Source: JAAFHB01 sp963677935 (GTDB lineage: Bacteria; Bacteroidota; Bacteroidia; Bacteroidales; Prolixibacteraceae). From it: DNA of 64,000 nucleotides. Within the stretch, counting starts at the first letter, position 1; the number at the start of each line of letters is the position of its first letter. Positions 43,936 through 53,197 of this stretch are shown piece by piece. The stretch is taken from assembly GCA_963677935.2 (NCBI GenBank), contig CAXXEH010000003.1, positions 558,001-622,000 on the forward strand, read 5' to 3'. The notes beneath the pieces are model-generated. The model was not told where the DNA came from. It saw nothing but the letters and a program-made list of their open reading frames with translations, and did not search any database. A program made the position numbers and the translations under genes.

Positions 43936-45927
43936 ATGGGGATAATTGGTTTTTGTACTTTTTATCATCCGGTTTTGGTAAATGCCCAGCGCGATGTTTT
44001 TTCTCCCGGAATTTTTTCGTCTGCCCAAATTGAGGGTGTAATCGGGCAAAAGATGAAAAATTGTGTGGTTAACGGAGTAATGGATAAAAATTATTCGCTC
44101 TATTCAATCCCATTCAAAAACAAGCTGGACAATGGAGGTGGTTTTACTGGGGAATTCTGGGGAAAATGGTTCACATCTGCTGCTCTGGCTTATGCATGGC
44201 AACCTTCAGCCAATTATCGATCCATTCTGGATCATGCTGTATCAGAATTGCTTAAGGGACAGGAATCCGACGGACGTCTCAGCAGCTATTCAAGAGAAAA
44301 TGATTTTGGTTACTGGGATATCTGGGGCAGAAAATATGCCCTTTTGGGACTGATTGCACACTACGATCAGACGGGCGATAAGGAGTCGTTAAAGGCCGCC
44401 TGTCGTGCTACCGATGCCCTGATTGATATTGCCGGTCCGGGGAAGAAAAAGCTGACCGAAACCGGGCTTCAGATCATCGGATCATTGTCGTCCTGCTCGG
44501 TACTTGAACCGGTAGTTTTAGTTTACGAGCGCTCTGGCGAAAAAAAATACCTTGATTTTGCAAAGTATCTTGTAAAATTGTGGAGCGAATCGAATAGTTA
44601 CAATCCCAAAGGTCTACGCCTGATCGAAGATGCCCTCGCAAGTGTTGACCCAATTCTCATTGCCGCTCCAAAAGGATACGAAATGATGTCGTGTTACGAA
44701 GGTTTGTGCGAGTTATACCGTATCACCGGAGAGCAACGTCTGTTGGATGCAGTCGTTAATTTTGGTAAAAGCGTCCTCAAAAAAGAGATTATGATTGTTG
44801 GTTCCGGGTCGAGTGGCGAATTGTGGTGCGATGGCGCCAACCGTCAGACCGAAATGCTCGAGCAACCCATGGAAACCTGTGTTACCGTGACATGGATGAA
44901 GCTATGTTATCAGTTATTGCGGCTGACCGATGATCCTGTTTGGGCCGACCAGATGGAAGTCTCGCTTTACAATGCCCTTTTTGGGGCGATGGCCGACGAA
45001 GGTAAATGGTGGGCCTATTTTTCGCCCCTTACCGGAGAAAGGATGCCTTCCCCAATGCAGGTGCCGGTTTGCGAGTCGAGTTGCTGCGTTGCCAATGGTC
45101 CAAGAGGAATGCTGATTACTCCGGGGTGGTCAGTCATGAGGGGGAAATCGGGACCTGTAATTAATATTTACAATCAGGGAATCTGGACCCAGAAACTTGG
45201 GAGTGGAACAGCAATCAAACTGGCACAGGAAACTGATTATCCGGTGAATAAGGAGATCATGATTCGTGTGGATTTGCCACAGCAAGAACGTTTTACCATC
45301 ACCCTTCGGATACCATCCTGGAGCAGGAATACGACGCTTATGGTTAATGAAGAGGTAATCAAATGTACACCTGGTTCTTATGCCCGGATTGAACGGAGCT
45401 GGAAAAAAGGGGATCAGATCCGGTTGGAATTGGATCTTCGCGGCCGGATTATCAAGGCGCCCGGAAGTGTCAACGATCTGGCTGTAATGAGGGGCCCCAT
45501 TGTTCTGGCACTCGATAACCGCATGGTAAAAAATGAAAATTATAACCTGTGGCTACTTCCACAGGATACAAAATGGGAGAATAAAGCGGAGCTGGGCGGA
45601 TTGAAATATGTTTTGCCAGCGCCAACCCGAACTGCAAACTCCCCGGATCAATATATCGATTTAGTTCCGGCTGCGTCAAAACCTGCAGAGGTATGGATGG
45701 CATTCGAGGTCCCTTTCCTTTACCGGTATACCCACTTCTTCGATCACAAACAGATCAACCTGGTTATGTGTGATTATGCATCAGCCGGGAACCAATACAG
45801 TTCGAAAAATCTTTTCCGGGTTTGGCTTCCACAGCCACTATTTATGAATGACATTTTCCCTGAAAATACCTGGCGGATTCTTTACCGCGAGGGGACCACA
45901 CGACCAGAAATACCTCAAAAAAAGTAA
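43936..45927 (+). CDS. GH127-type (DUF1680) glycosidase with damaged signal peptide
   Basis: The 663 residues belong to the same broad family as the gene at 10084: GKWFTSAALAYAW, FGYWDIWGRKYALLGLIAHY, LEQPMETCVTVTWMKLCYQ, CESSCCVANGPRGML. Metal ligands Glu313, Cys315 and Cys383-Cys384 are intact. The N terminus (MGIIGFCTFYHPVLVNAQRD) has the end of a signal peptide but no basic n-region. One base less than needed in the T run at 43932-43934 separates it from an upstream ATG at 43910 in another frame (MHIKRTMI). Restoring one T would give a textbook signal peptide, so export may be impaired. The next gene begins three bases after its stop. Confidence 0.83.
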   Translation: MGIIGFCTFYHPVLVNAQRDVFSPGIFSSAQIEGVIGQKMKNCVVNGVMDKNYSLYSIPFKNKLDNGGGFTGEFWGKWFTSAALAYAWQPSANYRSILDHAVSELLKGQESDGRLSSYSRENDFGYWDIWGRKYALLGLIAHYDQTGDKESLKAACRATDALIDIAGPGKKKLTETGLQIIGSLSSCSVLEPVVLVYERSGEKKYLDFAKYLVKLWSESNSYNPKGLRLIEDALASVDPILIAAPKGYEMMSCYEGLCELYRITGEQRLLDAVVNFGKSVLKKEIMIVGSGSSGELWCDGANRQTEMLEQPMETCVTVTWMKLCYQLLRLTDDPVWADQMEVSLYNALFGAMADEGKWWAYFSPLTGERMPSPMQVPVCESSCCVANGPRGMLITPGWSVMRGKSGPVINIYNQGIWTQKLGSGTAIKLAQETDYPVNKEIMIRVDLPQQERFTITLRIPSWSRNTTLMVNEEVIKCTPGSYARIERSWKKGDQIRLELDLRGRIIKAPGSVNDLAVMRGPIVLALDNRMVKNENYNLWLLPQDTKWENKAELGGLKYVLPAPTRTANSPDQYIDLVPAASKPAEVWMAFEVPFLYRYTHFFDHKQINLVMCDYASAGNQYSSKNLFRVWLPQPLFMNDIFPENTWRILYREGTTRPEIPQKK

Positions 45928-45929
45928 TT

Positions 45930-48836
45930 ATGAATAAATGTGCTGCAATTTTGATCTTCATTTTTACCCGCATCCTGGTTCAGGCTGCTGAGGTAGATCA
46001 CCTTCGTTGTGAATATCTGGTCAATCCCATCGGCGTTGATGCGATTTCACCCCGTTTAAGCTGGCAAATCAGCTCTTCAAAACGGGGAGACTTGCAACGG
46101 GCATTCCAGATTATGGTATCCTCCACCTCCGAAAACCTGGCTAACAACAACGGGGACATGTGGAATACCGGAAAAATGGAGTTGGGACAGTCTGTACAGA
46201 TGGAATACAGAGGTAAAACCTTACATCCAAATTCGAAATATTATTGGAAAGTAAGAGTTTGGGATGTGGATAACAAAGCCACTGAGTGGAGCAGGCCTGC
46301 CTCTTGGTCCATGGGACTCCTCTCACGGCTGGATTGGCAAAATGCACAATGGATCGCCTTTAAAGATGGTGCACAATGGAAAAAAGAGTGGAAGCAACAC
46401 AAAGATAATGAATTGGCAAATCTAAAACCGGTTTCATGGCCCAATACCTCCTGGCCCTGGAAAACGGGTAAAGACAGTACCATTTTTACCCTTTATGAAA
46501 TGGCTAAACCCAAATATGATCCCTCGCCATTGTTCCGGAAAGAGTTTCAGCTGAATAAAAAAATCAGGTCTGCAAACCTTTTTGTTTGTGGTTTAGGATA
46601 TTGTGAGGCATATCTGAATGGGAATAAGGTTGGGGATCATGTTCTTGATCCGGCCTGGACAAATTTTGACCAACGCTCAATGTATGTCACCTACGACGTC
46701 ACCAACCAATTGAATATGGGTGCAAACGCTATTGGAGTAATGCTCGGAAGGGGACAATACAATCCACTTTGTAACGATATCTGGGGTTTGAGTGTCTCCT
46801 CATGGATTGACCAACCCAAAGTTATCGCATTGCTGAGTCTTGAATATACTGATGGCACCAAATCATATGTAATTACAGACAACACTTGGAAAACTGCCGG
46901 TGGACCTGTAGTTTATGATGATACGCGTCATGGGGAACTCTACGATGCCAGGCTGGAGCAGGAAGGCTGGACATCAGCGTCATTTAAAGATGATGGCTGG
47001 AGAGGAGCTTCAGTTGTACATTGGGAGGCAAAGCTGGAATCACAGATGATGCCTCCCGTAAGGTGTTTATCCCCTTTGCCTCCGGTAAAAACCTATCAAA
47101 AGGGGAAAGGGATTTCGGTTTACGATATCGGGAAAAATATTTCAGGATGGGCCAGGGTGAAAGTGAGGGGATCTGCAGGTGCAAAGGTATTGGTCGAATA
47201 TTGTGAAACACCCTCAGACCGGGAACTTATTCCGAACCTTACACCTTCAAGATTCAAATATAACATCAGGGATAAACAATATGCGGCATTTTACGACAAG
47301 TGTCTTAATGTTAGGCAACAAAACGGATATATACTCAAAGGTGGCGGTGCAGAGAGTTTCGAGTGTCACTTTTCATACAAAGGTTTCCAGTTTATACGGG
47401 TCACTGTCGATGATGGTGTGACGGTTGATCAGGTTTTGGGTGTCCCTGTACATACTGACGTTGAGAAAGCCGGCGATTTTACCTGCTCCAACGCTGTAAT
47501 CAATCAGACCCAGAAAAATGCGGTGAACAGCCTGCTCAATAACTACCACAGTATTGCCACAGACTGCCCTCACCGGGAAAAACAGGGATGGACTGCTGAT
47601 AATTATATGGCCGCCAAGGCTGCAATGTATAATTTTAATATGGCAGGTTTCTACGCTAAATGGATCACCGATCTGGCCGGGACGCAAAGTAGTGTGGGCG
47701 GTTTGGCTACGGTGGCGCCCGCAACAAATTATGATATGAATGGCTCAACCGTCTGGCCGGCTGCTATTGTTTTTATTCCCTGGGAGGTCCTCGGATTTTA
47801 TGCCGATACGCTACCCATCAGGAAAAATTATGAGGTCATGCTACGCTTTGCCAAGAGCAGCCTGCTTCGGCAGGTGGAGGGAAAATCGGAAATTATCAGG
47901 GATGTGCTTGGCGACTGGATCGCTCCATTGATGACGATCAATGATACCATCCGGAACAATACCATGGCGCCACCCGAAGGATTCACCCTCTATGGAACTG
48001 CATCACATTATTTGATTGTGAAGCGATTATCGGAATTTAATCATCTGTTTGGTCGGGATAAAGAGGCCCTTGAAATGGAGGAGTGGGCTAAACGAATAGC
48101 CTCAAGCTTTAATAATGAATTTTACGAAACAAATTCGATGACCTATCATGGTGATAAACCTACCAAATACAGGCAATCAGCAAATATTGTTCCGCTCGAA
48201 TACGGGTTGGTGCCGAAAGAAAATCAGGAGGCTGTTCTGGCAAACCTGGTTCAGGATATTCATGGATGGGGAGACCGGCTCAGCACTGGATTTTTGGGTA
48301 CCTCGGCTCTGATGGAATACCTTCCTGAGGTAAATCCTGAATTGGCCTTTAAAATTGCAACTCAAAAGAATTATCCGGGTTGGGGGTACATGATTGAGCA
48401 GGGAGCCAACTCGATGTGGGAAAGCTGGGATGGATACGATTCCCGCAATCACACCCCGTTTTGTCTGATCAGCGCCTACTTTTACCAATACCTGGCCGGA
48501 ATACAGATTGACCGGAATGCACCCGGATTTAAGCATTTCATTGTCAATCCTTCAATTGTAGGCGACCTAAGCTTTGTGAATGGCTATCATGATTGCCTCT
48601 ACGGAAGGATAAAAAGTTCCTGGAAACGGGAGAACGGAAAACTTACCCTGGAGGTCTCTATTCCGGTAAATACTTCCGCTACTATCTACATGACCGCAAA
48701 GACGGGATCACAAATCCTGGAGTCTGGACAACCTGCTGCACAGGCCGATGGGGTACAATATTTAGGCGAAGAAAATGGCAAAATCCTACTTGAAGTTGGA
48801 TCTGGTAATTACACGTTCCAATCCACGCTAAATTGA
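45930..48836 (+). CDS. GH78 alpha-L-rhamnosidase (third of three)
   Basis: The 968-residue enzyme has a Sec signal (AAILIFIFTRILVQAAE). GH78 landmarks are EYLVNPIGVDAISPRLSWQI, VCGLGYCEAYLNGNKVGDHV, the acid motif ATDCPHREKQGWTAD (Asp545, Glu550) and the base Glu831 in SMWESWDGYD. A segment of about 45 residues (around 150-195, WPNTSWPWKTGKDS) between the first two domains is extra compared with the other two GH78 proteins here. This is the last intact enzyme of the locus; a broken glycosidase gene follows. Confidence 0.92.
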   Translation: MNKCAAILIFIFTRILVQAAEVDHLRCEYLVNPIGVDAISPRLSWQISSSKRGDLQRAFQIMVSSTSENLANNNGDMWNTGKMELGQSVQMEYRGKTLHPNSKYYWKVRVWDVDNKATEWSRPASWSMGLLSRLDWQNAQWIAFKDGAQWKKEWKQHKDNELANLKPVSWPNTSWPWKTGKDSTIFTLYEMAKPKYDPSPLFRKEFQLNKKIRSANLFVCGLGYCEAYLNGNKVGDHVLDPAWTNFDQRSMYVTYDVTNQLNMGANAIGVMLGRGQYNPLCNDIWGLSVSSWIDQPKVIALLSLEYTDGTKSYVITDNTWKTAGGPVVYDDTRHGELYDARLEQEGWTSASFKDDGWRGASVVHWEAKLESQMMPPVRCLSPLPPVKTYQKGKGISVYDIGKNISGWARVKVRGSAGAKVLVEYCETPSDRELIPNLTPSRFKYNIRDKQYAAFYDKCLNVRQQNGYILKGGGAESFECHFSYKGFQFIRVTVDDGVTVDQVLGVPVHTDVEKAGDFTCSNAVINQTQKNAVNSLLNNYHSIATDCPHREKQGWTADNYMAAKAAMYNFNMAGFYAKWITDLAGTQSSVGGLATVAPATNYDMNGSTVWPAAIVFIPWEVLGFYADTLPIRKNYEVMLRFAKSSLLRQVEGKSEIIRDVLGDWIAPLMTINDTIRNNTMAPPEGFTLYGTASHYLIVKRLSEFNHLFGRDKEALEMEEWAKRIASSFNNEFYETNSMTYHGDKPTKYRQSANIVPLEYGLVPKENQEAVLANLVQDIHGWGDRLSTGFLGTSALMEYLPEVNPELAFKIATQKNYPGWGYMIEQGANSMWESWDGYDSRNHTPFCLISAYFYQYLAGIQIDRNAPGFKHFIVNPSIVGDLSFVNGYHDCLYGRIKSSWKRENGKLTLEVSIPVNTSATIYMTAKTGSQILESGQPAAQADGVQYLGEENGKILLEVGSGNYTFQSTLN

Positions 48837-48871
48837 TTTGACAGATATCTTAAATTAAAAAAATTAAGCCT

Positions 48872-49977
48872 ATGAAAAGCAAAGTATGCCAATTAGTCTG
48901 TATTGCTTAAGAATGATCAGATTCAGCTTCAGTTATTTAGTTATTCAGGCGGATAGGTGGCTGGGGTGAAATCTCCACTCCTTCCGGGAAATTAATGGCA
49001 GTACTGGATCATCTCGGCGAGATCATGTTGTGTGATCAGGATATTTCGATACGTTTTGAGGCAGAAAATGTGGAACGCAAAACCGGTGAGAGAGGTGAGA
49101 GCCTGGTTTTCAAGGTAAAGTCGGTTGTTGCAATGAAAAATCTCAAGGGGCCAGCTTTGAGGAGTGGATGAGCTACCCTTTCACAGAACCTGCAATCACA
49201 GGTGAAGTGACACTGACACTTGCGAAGGACAAACCATTAATCTACCTCCAATACCGCCTCACCGCAACAGGGAATTATGATGCCCTCGATATCGTTGTGG
49301 TACCAGCTCTTGAACTGCTTGATATCGCCCATGAAACCGGAATAACCAAATACAATGAGGCAGCAAAAAAAGCGCTCGAATACTGTATGAAAATGGAGCG
49401 ACCCGAAGGTGGTGATTTTTGGGAGACACCTTTACATGCACCCAACCTTTTTGCAGTAGGACATGCAGCGGTCGCCTATTACGAAGCATATAAGGTCTTT
49501 GGTGATGTCAGGTATAAGGATAAATCAGTTTTTTGGATCAGAACGATTCTCCCCTTTACCCACCTGTGGGAACCGGCAGATGTAAAAATGCGCTATAATA
49601 CCAAACCAGTACTCAGTTCAAGTGACTGGTATTTTGCCAACTGGGTACGGGATCACGTGCAATGGGAGGTACTTTCTGTATTTTCAACTTCTGCATCACT
49701 CGGAATTCGCTGGGATAAGGTTGATCCTGAAATCGACTGGAAGCGTTTTCACGAGGGGATTACCAATGCTGCCATTCGGTGGATCAATGTCCATACAGAT
49801 GATAACTGGCGCCCACATAACATCCCATCCACCTATCAGAGCTGTCTCAAAGGTGATTTTGATTATTGCTATCCTGATACACACAACAGTACGACCGGAA
49901 ATTATGGTGGAATGTTTATCCCGCCAGACCCGATTGCCATAATTATTTATGCAGTTCTCGACTACAAACAAAAATGA
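48872..49977 (+). pseudogene. Degenerate six-hairpin glycosidase gene
   Basis: Several breaks are visible. An ATG at 48872 reads only MKSKVCQLVCIA before TAA, and more stops follow to about 48945. From 48959 the second frame encodes a beta-sandwich-like stretch (GWGEISTPSGKLMAVLDHLG, VERKTGERGESLVFKVK). Near 49147, at a run of four G, the reading shifts to the other frame (ASFEEWMSYPFTEPAITGE) and then stays open to the TGA at 49977 as 269 residues. The tail (ALEYCMKMERPEGGDFWETP, WRPHNIPSTYQSCLKGD) resembles the C-terminal part of a six-hairpin glycosidase. The join near TGNYDALDIVVVPALELLDI may also hide an internal deletion. The family of the parent enzyme is unclear. Confidence 0.72.
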
Positions 49978-50021
49978 TGTATCCTTAATTCTGAAAAGCC
50001 GATTTAACGAATAATGATTTG

Positions 50022-50029
50022 TAGATTTG
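50022..50029 (+). promoter_or_regulatory. Candidate -7 element of the EamA-type transporter gene
   Basis: TAGATTTG matches the Bacteroidota sigma-ABfr consensus TAnnTTTG exactly. Transcription would begin near 50036, right at the foot of the hairpin described next. No clear -33 TTG is seen at the expected distance. Confidence 0.5.
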
Positions 50030-50036
50030 CGACATC

Positions 50037-50077
50037 AACAATCAGGGAAATGCATTTTGTGCATTTCCCTGATTGTT
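50037..50077 (+). promoter_or_regulatory. Perfect 18-bp stem-loop in the leader of the transporter mRNA
   Basis: Arms 50037-50054 (AACAATCAGGGAAATGCA) and 50060-50077 are perfectly complementary, with the loop TTTTG. The stem ends 25 bases before the GTG start codon at 50103 and is followed by AATTAATTAATTT rather than a T run. It could be a 5' stabiliser or translational control element of the transporter message, or a terminator for the pseudogene upstream. Its coincidence with the predicted transcription start favours a leader role. Confidence 0.6.
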
Positions 50078-50102
50078 AATTAATTAATTTAAATCATATT
50101 TC

Positions 50103-51008
50103 GTGCAGAAGGATACGCTCAAAGGATATTTTTATACTATTCTGGCTACACTCGCCTTTAGTAATGTTTATGTTTTTAGTAAAGCGGCCCTCAATGAGAT
50201 CTCATTGCCGCTTTTTTTGTTTTTATTGTGTTCGGTCGGGTTTCTTATTAACCTGATTATTTTGGCAGTAAAAGGGGGCTTTACCCTCCTTTCTGCAATA
50301 CCCCGAAAAATGTGGTGGATCTTTCCCACGCTGGGTATTATCGAGATTTTTACCGTTTCGACCTTTTATGCCTCTGTCAATGCTATTTCCGAACCAGCTG
50401 TGACGGGCTTTCTGGGAAACCTTTTCCCCCTTTTTACAACAATGCTGGGAATAGCATTTTTAAAAGAGCGCTTTTCACCCATTGAAACAGTTGGGGTTTT
50501 CGTTGTTTTTGCAGGTGCATTGTTGACCAGTTATTCCGGAAACCTTATCTGGAGTGACTTTTTTATTCCCGGAGTCGGACTTGTAGTGATGAATTGTCTT
50601 GGCGCAGCCACAGCTACAGTAATTGTGCGGGCCAAAGTGAATAACCTCACACCCGAAATTCTTAGTTTTAACCGTACCGTTTGGTTGTTAATCTTCTTTT
50701 CAGGATGGGTGTTTATGGCTGGAATTCCCGTCATGTTATCTGCAAAGGCATTGACCAATACCGTTTTTGCTGCGATACTTGACCCCGTTTTAGCAATTTT
50801 ACTGGTCTATCGGGCCTATAAATATATTGAAGCTTCACGCGGAACAATAATTCAATCCATAAAAGGTCTGTTGATTATTCCGGTTGCCTATTTTTACTTT
50901 GGAACTCTCCCTCTTTTACACCAGATTGCCGGAGGTGTAATTGCAATGATCGGTGTAGTCATCATTGGGTGGGGTCAACATGCGATAAGTCTGAAGAATC
51001 AAAGTTAG
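50103..51008 (+). CDS. EamA/DMT-family transporter
   Basis: The 301 residues form about ten transmembrane helices in two repeats, as in EamA-type drug/metabolite transporters. They begin GYFYTILATLAFSNVYVFSK and include VTGFLGNLFPLFTTMLGIAF, FLKERFSPIETVGVFVVFAG and a closing GGVIAMIGVVIIGWG. It sits in the inner membrane and exports or imports small metabolites; the substrate is unknown. The start codon is GTG. The 3' end overlaps by 47 bases the 3' end of the convergent regulator gene. It follows the decayed end of the glycan locus but shows no functional link with it. Confidence 0.88.
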   Translation: MQKDTLKGYFYTILATLAFSNVYVFSKAALNEISLPLFLFLLCSVGFLINLIILAVKGGFTLLSAIPRKMWWIFPTLGIIEIFTVSTFYASVNAISEPAVTGFLGNLFPLFTTMLGIAFLKERFSPIETVGVFVVFAGALLTSYSGNLIWSDFFIPGVGLVVMNCLGAATATVIVRAKVNNLTPEILSFNRTVWLLIFFSGWVFMAGIPVMLSAKALTNTVFAAILDPVLAILLVYRAYKYIEASRGTIIQSIKGLLIIPVAYFYFGTLPLLHQIAGGVIAMIGVVIIGWGQHAISLKNQS

Positions 51009-51381
51009 TATTCGGGTTATTTGCTTTAAGCAGATGGATGATCTCATTTTTTAGCTCAATCTTTTCTTCCAGAATCTGTACCTTTTCTTTAAGTTGCCGG
51101 ATCTCATTTTTGTATTCTTCGATACTTGCCGTAATATTTGTATTTTTAAGATCCTTCATTAAGATTTCATAGTCTGAAGAGAACATTTTGCCTTCACCCA
51201 GCATGATCCATGATTTATTCAATTCAGGGTAGGCTGCCGATATTTTAAATAATGAGTCCCCTCTGATGGATTTGCCAATATTGTGCACAAAACCATTGGA
51301 TAGACCCACCTTTCGTTCAAACTGAACCTGTCCAATGTTATTATAATCCAAAAATGCCTTAAGTCTTTCCTTTACTCCCAT
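50962..51381 (-). CDS. Small XRE-like helix-turn-helix regulator with coiled-coil tail
   Basis: The 139 residues (from the ATG at 51381; five more if 51396 is used) begin MGVKERLKAFLDYNNIGQVQ, then VGLSNGFVHNIGKSI as the recognition helix and NKSWIMLGEGKMF, a pattern typical of Bacteroidota phage-repressor-like HTH proteins. A heptad-rich coiled coil follows (about 90-128, EIRQLKEKVQILEEKIELKN), probably for dimerisation. Targets are unknown. It lies downstream of the RsmF-like gene on the same strand with 255 AT-rich bases between, so it probably has its own promoter. The last 18 residues are encoded antisense to the transporter's C terminus. Confidence 0.83.
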   Translation of the reverse strand: MGVKERLKAFLDYNNIGQVQFERKVGLSNGFVHNIGKSIRGDSLFKISAAYPELNKSWIMLGEGKMFSSDYEILMKDLKNTNITASIEEYKNEIRQLKEKVQILEEKIELKNEIIHLLKANNPNTNFDSSDLSHVDPTQ

Positions 51382-51534
51382 AATGTTTATATCCAATTAT
51401 TTAAACTTTATTTAGAAAATAATCTATGCCATTTAGATAAATATTTATAAAATAGATGATATATCAGCCATATTATCTATTTTAACATCATTTTTCATAG
51501 AAATATCTTCCAATTCACAAAGACAATTTCACAA

Positions 51535-51542
51535 CAAATATA
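51535..51542 (-). promoter_or_regulatory. Candidate -7 element for the XRE-like regulator
   Basis: On the minus strand this reads TATATTTG, matching TAnnTTTG. It lies in a very AT-rich 255-base gap about 150 bases upstream of the regulator start, so chance occurrence is possible. Confidence 0.3.
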
Positions 51543-51651
51543 ATTTATATCTTTGAATTACAAAAAATAAAAATTGTATATTTTAAATATTTCTCAATAG
51601 ATGATTGTCTGAATAGATTGAGTGCAAATAGATAAAATATCTAAACTATTG

Positions 51652-53049
51652 TTAAAGCGGAAATTTTGACATCTCGAAGGCAACTCTTTCTTCACGGAAT
51701 TCGGAAACCGACATTCTGATCCGCCACTCCTTGGGAAAGGCGCTGTTATAACGGTTTCCAAGATTTTTGACCCAGCCAATCGGGGTAGATCTGTAAGTAA
51801 CCAGGTTCCATCCGCGGTTTATCGAAGAGGGTGATATGTCGTCTCGTTTAAGATAGGTAATTGCCTCTTCTATGGATAGCTCAATTTCAGGATAAACCGA
51901 ACGGTTTAATATTGTCGACAGGGCAAGTTCATGAGATGGCACTAAATCTTTTTGCTTGATTTCACCAATTTTTACTCCGGCATGGAGTATTCTTAAGTTG
52001 TTTTTGATCTGCAAAAGTGCAGCAACCTGGTGAGATGGAAATGCGAGCAGTGAATCCGCGAACCGCAGCACCTCCAGAGTATTATCCTTAAAGAGTGCGT
52101 TTGCCATCTCTTTTTCAGCTTTGGTGGCCAGAAGTGGATTTTCCCTGGACTTCCTTTGCTGCTGGTCGGTTCTCTCACCTGTCTTCCTGATAACCGACAT
52201 GAAAAATCCTTCGCCTGAAACTTTATGAGGATAAAACCGATAGCATGGAAATAGGCCGGCATTGGTAAGGGTCACGCCCCAGTTTTCAGCTGCAGTTAAT
52301 GGTACAGGTTCAATTTCTGCAAATTCGCTGAGCCATTGAATATTTTCCTCATTTTCTGCAGGATTAAAAGTACAGGTACTGTAAATGAGTACCCCCCCTT
52401 CCTTAAGTGTTGGCCAAACATCAGCCAATATTCGCTGCTGGCGCTGGGCGCAAAGCTGCGCATTATCCGGGGACCACTCCAGAACAGCATTGGGATCACG
52501 TCTGAAGAGCCCTTCACCCGAACATGGGGCATCAATCAATACAAGGTCGAAGAAATTCGGTAGTCGTTGAAAATCATGGGGATCGTTATTAGTGACAATT
52601 ACATTTGGATTTCCCCACTTTTTTAAATTTTCGGAGAGTATCTGACTTCGTGCCCTGATCACATCATTGCTGACCAAAAGGCTCTCACCGGAGAGAAGTG
52701 AGCTAGTATGGGTCGATTTCCCCCCGGGCGCTGCACATAGGTCGAGTACTTTTGCGTCAGATTTCAGCGAGAGCTGTTTCAGGGCCTGTTCCAAAAACAT
52801 TGAACTCGATTCCTGTACATAATAGACACCTGAATGGATAAAAGGATCAATGGTGAACAATGGCCTTTGCGGAAGAAAATAACCAGTCTCACAATACTCA
52901 ACAGGTGCCAGTGCGGGGTGATCCCTGTATTTTTCAGGATTGATTCTGATGGAGGTAGCTATTTCATTGTCAAGTGATTGTTCGAAATCAGAATATTCCT
53001 GATCCAGTATTTTCATCATCCTTTGGGCGAAAACAGGGGGTAAAGTCAT
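51652..53049 (-). CDS. RsmF/NOL1-type rRNA cytosine-C5 methyltransferase
   Basis: The 465 residues carry the SAM-binding and catalytic motifs of NOL1/NOP2/Sun methyltransferases: VLDLCAAPGGKSTHTSSLLS (motif I), LVLIDAPCSGEGLFRRDPNA (catalytic Pro-Cys motif IV) and LIYSTCTFNPAENEENIQWL (motif VI with the second Cys). An N-terminal substrate-binding segment precedes them, and an RsmF-type C-terminal domain follows (about 300-465, SINRGWNLVTYRSTPIGWVK). It probably makes 5-methylcytosine in 16S rRNA, as RsmF does at C1407 in E. coli. The exact position modified in this organism is inferred. A housekeeping gene, unrelated to the glycan locus. Confidence 0.92.
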   Translation of the reverse strand: MTLPPVFAQRMMKILDQEYSDFEQSLDNEIATSIRINPEKYRDHPALAPVEYCETGYFLPQRPLFTIDPFIHSGVYYVQESSSMFLEQALKQLSLKSDAKVLDLCAAPGGKSTHTSSLLSGESLLVSNDVIRARSQILSENLKKWGNPNVIVTNNDPHDFQRLPNFFDLVLIDAPCSGEGLFRRDPNAVLEWSPDNAQLCAQRQQRILADVWPTLKEGGVLIYSTCTFNPAENEENIQWLSEFAEIEPVPLTAAENWGVTLTNAGLFPCYRFYPHKVSGEGFFMSVIRKTGERTDQQQRKSRENPLLATKAEKEMANALFKDNTLEVLRFADSLLAFPSHQVAALLQIKNNLRILHAGVKIGEIKQKDLVPSHELALSTILNRSVYPEIELSIEEAITYLKRDDISPSSINRGWNLVTYRSTPIGWVKNLGNRYNSAFPKEWRIRMSVSEFREERVAFEMSKFPL

Positions 53050-53074
53050 TTTTATTTATTAAACCATGGAATTT

Positions 53075-53082
53075 CAAAATTA
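53075..53082 (-). promoter_or_regulatory. Candidate -7 element of the methyltransferase gene
   Basis: The minus strand reads TAATTTTG, an exact TAnnTTTG match 26 bases before the start codon at 53049. The same octamer occurs on the plus strand at 53198, so the two divergent genes have matching -7 boxes. Confidence 0.45.
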
Positions 53083-53197
53083 CCTTTTTTCAGTTGCAAT
53101 CATGATTCTGGCACAAAAAATAGCCACATATTTACGCTTTTGTGGATAAATATTTCAATAAATTCTTAGTTTTAACATGTTGTAAAGGCTTTATGGT

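Noticed and set aside
49168..49977. 269-residue ORF as an intact gene
   Set aside because: In-frame homologous coding sequence continues upstream across a frame change near 49147, and the ORF lacks a signal peptide, so it is the remnant of a longer broken gene.
51548..51555. TATCTTTG on the plus strand, a perfect -7 match
   Set aside because: No gene on the plus strand follows; in such AT-rich DNA the motif is expected by chance.
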